DNA of 64,000 nucleotides. Origin: Panicum virgatum. Taxonomy: Eukaryota; Streptophyta; Magnoliopsida; Poales; Poaceae. The stretch is taken from positions 55,799,339-55,863,338 of the forward strand of contig NC_053143.1 of assembly GCF_016808335.1 (NCBI RefSeq), given 5' to 3'. The notes beneath the pieces were generated by a model. It did not search any database, had not been told where the DNA came from, and saw only the letters and a program-made list of their open reading frames with translations. Shown here one piece after another: positions 58,301-64,000 of the stretch. The translations under genes were made by a program, and so were the position numbers. Positions within the stretch are counted from its first letter, which is position 1, and each line of letters opens with the position of its first letter.

Positions 58301-59760
58301 GTCCTAAGAGGGGGGTGAATTAGGATTCTAAAAACTAAGGGTTTCTAAAAACAACTTATCAAAACCTATGCAAGATAAACAAGATATGTGCACTAAGGTT
58401 TTGCTAAGTGTTGCTAACTCTACTGTGGCCAAGTCTTGCAACCTAGTTCCACCTAGAAAACTAACCTATCAAACTAGTCTAGTAATGTAAGCACACAATT
58501 GCAAGAATGTAAATGCAGAAGCTAAAGATATGAGTAGAGTGATTGCAAACTCCTATTGACAAAGGGAACAGTAGCACAAGTTGGAGACAGGTAGACTTTT
58601 AACCAAGGTCTCGGAAAGGCGCGCAAGCCTTCCCCTACTCCCCGTTTGGTGCCTCTCGCAAGGCCTTGCTTTCGCATAGTCCGCGCAAGGGCTATGGTCT
58701 CTATCCGCGCAGAGGTTGGCAAGGTGACCGACACAAGGGTTAAGTAACCATGGTCGGGTAACTCCAGATATCCCCGGTACACACCCACGCTAAGCTGGGT
58801 TCTTCCGGGGCCTCTTACGGATGCTCACCGCCATCTCCACTAGATGAGCTTTTGGCCAAAACTCTGAGGGCCTCCATCTCTCTCACAAGTATGGTGGCGG
58901 CCTCTCCACAACTTGAAGGGTTTCGCAGGACTTACAAGCCCCACTTACAAGTCTTCGTGCGCGCAAGCACAAATTACCAAGAGTTTAGCAAAACTCACTG
59001 CAACACTTGGTCGCAACCAAGAGCTATGCGTGAAACAAGGTCTAAGCAAGATGCTCGCAAGCACTAGATATGCCTAGATATGATATATGTGATCTCTTGA
59101 TGGATTGGTCTCTCAAATATGTCTCTCAACACTAGAATGAACTCAGGATTCACCAACCATATTGTGGAGGCTGAGCAAAGGGGGATAAATAGCCCAAACC
59201 TCCAAACTAGCTATTAGGTGAAATTTGCTTTGCGCAGACTGCACCCACCGGACCGTCCGGTGTGTACAGCTGACTAGTCATTGGAGTCGACTGTTAGTAC
59301 TTCAAATTCGACCGTTGTGAGCACCGGACCGTCCAGTGCATGTTACCACCTGCAGTCTTGTGTTGATGTAGCTCTCGGGCTAGAACGTCCAATGTATACA
59401 ACGGACCATCTGGTGCGTTCAAAGTTTAAAAGAGATCGCTCTCTTCTTCTCTGCCTAGAACATCCGGTAGTGGACCATTGGACCGTCCGGTGTGACCACC
59501 GGACTGTCTGGTGCATGAAATTCGCACCTGATCTTGAATCTTCAACTCGAGGTTTTTTCTTCTCACCGAATCGTCCGGTGTGCACTACCGGACCGTCCGG
59601 TGCGTACAAAAATCTGGTCAGCGGGACCGCTATGTCGCACTTCATGATTTTCATCAATGATGTCTTGGGTCTTCTCTTGTGCTCTTCAAGCCCTCCTTTG
59701 AGGTGTTTGTACCCCAAGTCCATCTCTTCCACCTTGGAACTCAAACAAATATACTTGCAC
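58301..59760 (-). repeat. Copia-type LTR with CACCGGACCGTCCGGTG repeats
   Basis: At least six CACCGGACCGTCCGGTG-type palindromes or variants between 59243 and 59605. Near 58300 the minus strand reads CCTAATTCACCCCCCTCTTAGG, typical of the 3' end of copia 5' LTRs in grasses, but no TGGTATCAGAGC primer site follows. Probably a truncated or solo LTR. Confidence 0.5.
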
Positions 59761-60485
59761 AAATATTAGTCACAAATGGTTCATGTTGTCACTTTAACCA
59801 CCAAAATCACGTTAGGGAACTTGTGCTTATGACCATGTGGTGGACAAAGCAGGAGGCTTGGCCAAATGAGGTTGTGCAGGGCTGCAAGCAATCTAATACT
59901 GGCTCATGTCCAAGGACACACAAAGGTACAAGCGGCAACGGCATTGTCCAGTCTAGGCTTGGGACTTGGAGGTCGAATCCTATAATGGAGGGACACACTT
60001 CAGGCTCTGAGAGGGTTAGTGGTTTCACCTCAAAACCACACCCAGAAACTTTTTTTCGGTTTCACCCAAAATTGCAGGTGGCTGAGGATTGGATCAAGGA
60101 CATGGTCATCGAGATGAACTGTCGAGGCAAAGCGAAGTCTATAAGGCGTCATTTCAGTTTTTCCCCTACTGGTCTTCTCTAGCTCTCTCTCCCCACTTGA
60201 GTTGCTGCAAGACAACTGAGTATTTATTACGAAAATAAATAACATAACATAATAGCTGCCATGACAACTGAGTATTTATTACGAAAATAAATAACATAAC
60301 ATAATAGCTGCCATCATGTGACAATACAAGCATTTCAAACATGAAGTTGAGGTGATGACTAAATACATAGAGACACATGAGAAGCTAGGTGGAGCCTTTT
60401 TCCAAATTAGCAGTATACCAGCAGGTTGATAAATGTCGACGAACAAGGAGCTAGCGCCAATAATCCACAGGACCCTCAGATTATG
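59761..60485 (+). other. Unrecognised stretch, partly coding-like
   Basis: A frame ending at 60182 contains VAEDWIKDMVIEMNCRGKAK. 60334-60425 reads FKHEVEVMTKYIETHEKLGG in another frame. Neither matches a family I can name, and the two could be exons of a captured fragment. The stretch also holds the 52-bp tandem repeat. Confidence 0.3.
60211..60314. repeat. 52-bp tandem duplication
   Basis: A unit starting GACAACTGAGTATTTATT is present twice, head to tail (60211-60262 and 60263-60314), with no difference by eye. Confidence 0.95.
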
Positions 60486-60795
60486 CACTGTTGGAGAATG
60501 GTACATTGGTACCAGCACGTTAGTGCCGGTCCAACAGGAGCCGGCACTAACGTGCATGAACCGTACAAAGCGGGCACGTTAGTGCCGGCTAGAAACTCCA
60601 GCCGGCACTAACGTGCCACCCCCCAACGGTCAGCCCGTCTGCCACAACGGTCAAAAGACACGTTAGTGTCGGCTAGTAATTTTAGCCGGCACTAACTTGG
60701 TCAATTGCATATTAGTGCCGGCTGGTAGTTCTAGCCGGCACTAAAGGTACACACTTAGTGCCGGCTAAAGCCACCAACCGGCACTAACTTGCCCC
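60486..60795. repeat. CACTA-6 subterminal repeats
   Basis: About nine GTTAGTGCCGGC or GCCGGCACTAAC units from 60519 to 60790, mostly as inverted pairs separated by 8-12 bases. The motif differs from those of CACTA-1 to -5. Confidence 0.85.
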
Positions 60796-61507
60796 GCATA
60801 AGCCAGGCACTCCTTCTTCCCCAGCCCGACCATTTCATTTGGCCGAGCTCCTCCTCTCTCTCATGGCGTGTTAGAGGGGAGGTGCTGCCCATTTCCCTCC
60901 AAATTTGTGAGGATTTCACCCATCCAAGTGCACCAAAAGTTAGTAGCTTCTTTCACTCTTCTTTCACGGTGTTTATTTTTTGTTTCATGCTTTCTAGATA
61001 AAGAAAATAGTGATTTTAGGGTTGAGGAAAAATGAGCATAATTTTCCGATTTGTTCATTAATTTGAGCAAAATAGAATCAATTTGTTACTTTTTAGAGAA
61101 GGTTTTCTAGATAGTTTGACTATGACACATTTAGAATGATTTTTTTGAATTATTTCACGGGGACATATATATATATGTTATTATGCAAAATTTTAAGGAT
61201 TTTAAGGATGAGGGAAAATGGGCATGATTTATTAATTTGTTCATTAATTTGAGCAAGGTAGAATTGATTTGTTGCTTTTTAGAGAATGATTACTATATAG
61301 TTTGACTATCACACATTTAGAATATTTTTTTTGAATTATTTCATGGTGACATGTGTATATGTTATTGTGCCAATTTATTTTGCTATTTAGTTTAAATTTA
61401 CTAGATAGGTGGACTATGACACATTTACATTTTTTTTGAATTACTTCATAGTAACCTGTTTTTACTTTTTAGGGATAATGAGCATGATTTTTTTTTAATT
61501 TGTACAG
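60796..61507 (+). other. TNP2 leader of CACTA-6
   Basis: No gene. CT-rich then AT-rich sequence with a partial direct duplication: 61095-61185 and 61280-61370 share TTTTTAGAGAA, TAGTTTGACTAT and ACACATTTAGAAT. Probably 5' untranslated sequence or intron. Confidence 0.5.
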
Positions 61508-64000
61508 ATGGACCGGCAATGGATGCACGGAAGCCGGAGCACCTCGGCGTGGATTCAGGGTTTAGATTCTTTTCTCAAGGCGGCAATGGCAAATAGGTCG
61601 CCAAAGGGTTTAATGTGTTGTCCATGCAGTATTTACGAAAATAAAAAGGAATTCCGAAAAAGAGATACTCTATGGAATCACCTGGCCTTGAATGGTTTCA
61701 TGAGTAACTATAGCCTTTGGACTAAACACGGCGAAGTTGGAGTTATGATGGAAGATAATGAAGATGACGATGGTGATAACAATCTTCCAGATTGGGCATG
61801 GGTTCATGAAGCAGGTGGCTTTCAAGATGAACCAATGGACGAGGGTGAAGCAAATGTTGCACAAGAGGAGCCACCTGACGAGCTAGGTCAGGCGTTGCTT
61901 GATGCACAGAAAGATAGTGAAACTGTGAAGGAGGCATTAAAGTTCGAGAAGATGTTGGAGGATCACAAAAGGCCGTTGTTCCCTAATTGCAAACCGGAGC
62001 AAAAGAAGTTGGGTACCACGCTGGAGATGCTGAAATGGAAGGCAACTAATGGTGTAACCGATAAGGGATTTGGTGAGCTATTAAAGATTATAAAGAACAT
62101 GCTTCCTGAGGGTAATGAACTGCCGTCAACAACATACGAAGCTAAAAAGATGGTTTGCCCCCTTGGATTGGACGTGCAGAAGATTCACGCATGTCCTAAC
62201 GACTGCATCCTGTATCGCGGCGAATACGAGAACTTGGAAGCTTGTCCTGTTTGCAGCGCATTGCGGTATAAGATTAGGCGAGATGATCCAGGTGATGTTG
62301 ATGGGCAGCCGGTAAAGAAGAGAGTTCCCGCAAAGTTGGTGTGGTACTTCCCTATAATACCACGTCTGAAGCGCTTTTTCAAAAACAAGGATAACACCAA
62401 GTTGATGCGGTGGCACAAAGAAGACCGTAAGGAGGATCACATGATCAGACACCCAGCAGATGGGTCCCAGTGGAGAAACCTTAACCGAGAGTATCCTCAA
62501 TTTGACAACGACCCAAGGAATATAAGATTTGCTCTAAGTGCGGATGGAATGAATCCGTACGGTGAGTTTGGCAGCACTCATAGTACATGGCCCGTGATCC
62601 TATGTATGTTCAACCTTCCTCCTTGGTTATGTCTGAAGCGTAAGTTCATCATGATGCCGGTGCTTATAGAAGGGCCAAAAGAACCTGGCAACGACATTGA
62701 TGTGTTCCTGCAACCCTTGATGGATGATCTCTTACTACTCTGGAAAGAAGAAGGTGTACGTGTGTGGGATGAGTATAAACAGGAGTCCTTCAACCTCCGA
62801 GCATTGCTTTTTGTATGCATCAATGATTGGCCTGCACTTGCAAAACTTTCGGGACAGTCGAACATGGGATACATGGCCTGCACCCACTGTTATGACGAGA
62901 CCGATAGCATTTATTTGAAACACTGTAAGAAGTGCGTATACATGGGCCATCGTCGATTTCTTCCTACCAATCACCCCCTAAGAACCGAAGGGAAGCATTT
63001 CAAAGGAGAGCCCGAAACTCGTCCTAAGCCTCTATTCCGTAATGGAAAGCGTGTGTTCTCGATGATCAAGGATGTGAAGGTAGTATTTGGAAAGGGTCCC
63101 GGTAGCCAACCTGTTCCCAAGGATGACCAGGGACATGTTCCAATGTGGAAGAAGAAGTCTATATTGTGGAACCTACCTTATTGGCAAGTCTTACAGGTTC
63201 GCAACACAATTGATGTGATGCATCTGTCGAAGAATCTTTGCGTGAACCTACTAGGCTTTCTGGGAGTGTATGGTAAGTCAAAAGACACATTGGAAGCAAG
63301 GCGCGACATGCAGCAGCTAGCTGGACGACAAGGCTTGCAACCCGAGAAGAGAGACAAAGGATGCCACTATTTAAAACCTGCCAGCTATAATCTGAGCAAA
63401 GAGGAGAAGGAAAGTATGTTCGATTGCTTGAACAGTATCAAGGTCCCGTCTGGGTACTCCTCAAATATACAGGGCATAATAAATGTGAAAGAGAAGAAAA
63501 TCCAAAACTTGAAGTCCCATGACTGCCACGTCCTGATGACACAATTACTTCCGGTTATACTGAGGGGTGTTCTACCGGAAAATGTGAGATTGGCAGTTGT
63601 AAAGCTTTGTGCGTTCATGAATGAAATTTCGCAAAAAGTAATTAATCCAAATAATCTAATAAAGCTGCAGAAAGACATTGTCGAATGTCTTGTCAGCTTC
63701 GAGATGGTCTTCCCACCTTCCTTTTTCAATATTATGACACACCTTCTAGTTCATATTGTGACAGAAATAACTATCTTGGGTCCTGTTTTTCTACACAATA
63801 TGTTCCCTTTTGAGAGGTTCATGGCCGTATTGAAGAAGTACGTGCGCAAACGTTCTCGCCCAGAAGGATGCATTGCTAAGGGCTATGGAACAGAGGAGGT
63901 CATTGAGTTTTGCGTTGACTATCTTCCTGATCTCAATCCGATTGGGCTCCCCGTGTCACACCATGAGGGGCGACTAAAGGAAAAAGGCACACTAGGAAAG
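61508..64000 (+). CDS. TNP2 transposase of CACTA-6, open to the window edge
   Basis: 831 codons without a stop, 3' end outside the window. Start MDRQWMHGSRSTSAW matches the usual MDRxWMYG opening of grass TNP2 proteins. Order: transposase-associated domain (residues about 1-85, CCPCSIYENKKEF, WTKHGE), acidic linker (about 88-130), then Transposase_21 core (about 215-560) with HACPNDCILYRGEYENL, CPVC, WYFPIIPRLKRFF, MRWHKED, HPADGSQW, PPWLCLKRKFIMMPVLIEGP, ACTHCYDETDSIYL and TIDVMHLSKNLCVNLLGFLG. A DUF4218-like region (about 665-830) follows with FFNIMTHLLVHIV and LHNMFPFERFMAVLKKY. It acts by binding and cutting element ends. The first zinc-like cluster has CPCSIYEN where relatives have CPCKFCKN, so one Cys is missing. 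This is the only undamaged TNP2 frame here. Confidence 0.93.
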   Translation, partial: MDRQWMHGSRSTSAWIQGLDSFLKAAMANRSPKGLMCCPCSIYENKKEFRKRDTLWNHLALNGFMSNYSLWTKHGEVGVMMEDNEDDDGDNNLPDWAWVHEAGGFQDEPMDEGEANVAQEEPPDELGQALLDAQKDSETVKEALKFEKMLEDHKRPLFPNCKPEQKKLGTTLEMLKWKATNGVTDKGFGELLKIIKNMLPEGNELPSTTYEAKKMVCPLGLDVQKIHACPNDCILYRGEYENLEACPVCSALRYKIRRDDPGDVDGQPVKKRVPAKLVWYFPIIPRLKRFFKNKDNTKLMRWHKEDRKEDHMIRHPADGSQWRNLNREYPQFDNDPRNIRFALSADGMNPYGEFGSTHSTWPVILCMFNLPPWLCLKRKFIMMPVLIEGPKEPGNDIDVFLQPLMDDLLLLWKEEGVRVWDEYKQESFNLRALLFVCINDWPALAKLSGQSNMGYMACTHCYDETDSIYLKHCKKCVYMGHRRFLPTNHPLRTEGKHFKGEPETRPKPLFRNGKRVFSMIKDVKVVFGKGPGSQPVPKDDQGHVPMWKKKSILWNLPYWQVLQVRNTIDVMHLSKNLCVNLLGFLGVYGKSKDTLEARRDMQQLAGRQGLQPEKRDKGCHYLKPASYNLSKEEKESMFDCLNSIKVPSGYSSNIQGIINVKEKKIQNLKSHDCHVLMTQLLPVILRGVLPENVRLAVVKLCAFMNEISQKVINPNNLIKLQKDIVECLVSFEMVFPPSFFNIMTHLLVHIVTEITILGPVFLHNMFPFERFMAVLKKYVRKRSRPEGCIAKGYGTEEVIEFCVDYLPDLNPIGLPVSHHEGRLKEKGTLGK

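Larger units (their letters stand above)
60486..64000 (+). mobile_element. CACTA-6, left part of a CACTA transposon running off the window
   Basis: Putative left terminus CACTGTTGGAGAAT at 60486 (CACTG rather than CACTA), followed by TTAGTGCCGGCT/AGCCGGCACTAA palindromes and then TNP2. The right end lies beyond the window, so the target duplication cannot be checked. Confidence 0.8.

Noticed and set aside
60486..60490. Whether CACTG at 60486 could be a chance match and not the true terminus
   Set aside because: I kept it as the terminus because the paired subterminal units begin about 30 bp inside it, but the missing right end leaves it unproven.

Overview
The window reads as a repeat-rich intergenic stretch of a grass nuclear genome, probably a panicoid grass, although I cannot name the species. 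The evidence is nested CACTA (En/Spm) DNA transposons with TNP2, TNPA and Ulp1-type genes, Ty3/gypsy and Ty1/copia LTR debris carrying CACCGG/CCGGTG repeats, hAT-type elements and simple repeats. I recognise no ordinary host protein gene. All supported coding sequence belongs to transposons, and most of it is broken.

Layout. 1-12762: left copy of a segmental duplication. It holds a CACTA element (CACTA-1, from 146) carrying a nested non-autonomous gypsy-type retrotransposon on the minus strand (974-9702, exact GGCCC target duplication), followed by decayed TNP2 and TNPA exons. 12763-14716: a rearranged fragment of the same retrotransposon. 14717-16992: copia LTR and gypsy LTR/gag debris, both minus strand. 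16993-19584: no recognised gene. 19585-32679: right copy of the duplication, continuing to the intact right end of its CACTA element (CACTA-2, 19730-34368, ATC on both sides). 34372-37601: an Ulp1-like relic, then unclassified retroelement-like sequence with a 397-bp hAT MITE. 37602-42256: a decayed CACTA element (CACTA-3). 42257-44580: nothing recognised. 44590-58300: a copia LTR broken by a CACTA end (CACTA-4, 45083) and by a hAT-like element (45868-58159, target duplication CACTTAG). The hAT-like element itself contains a 10.5-kb CACTA element (CACTA-5, 46224-56754, ACT on both sides) with a broken TNP2 gene and a TnpA/Ulp1 gene. 58290-59760: copia LTR-like sequence. 60486 to the end: a sixth CACTA element whose TNP2 frame is open for 831 codons to the window edge.

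How the parts work together. In CACTA elements TNP2 is the transposase, and TNPA-like proteins bind the subterminal repeat arrays. Three different subterminal motifs occur here: TTTTCGTGGGC, ACCGGTTG/CAACCGGT and TTAGTGCCGGC. So at least three CACTA families are stacked in one locus. CACTA-6 is the only one with an undamaged TNP2 frame in view.

The least expected signals are these: a roughly 80-90 bp-arm inverted repeat shared by the upstream regions of CACTA-1/2 and the diverged CACTA-3; a second subterminal-type array with tRNA-like Pol III boxes inside CACTA-5, next to the second gene; a TNP2/TNPA exon fusion made by deletion; and repeated polypurine-tract-like motifs inside the retrotransposon. 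All identity estimates are by eye; no alignment or database search was run.
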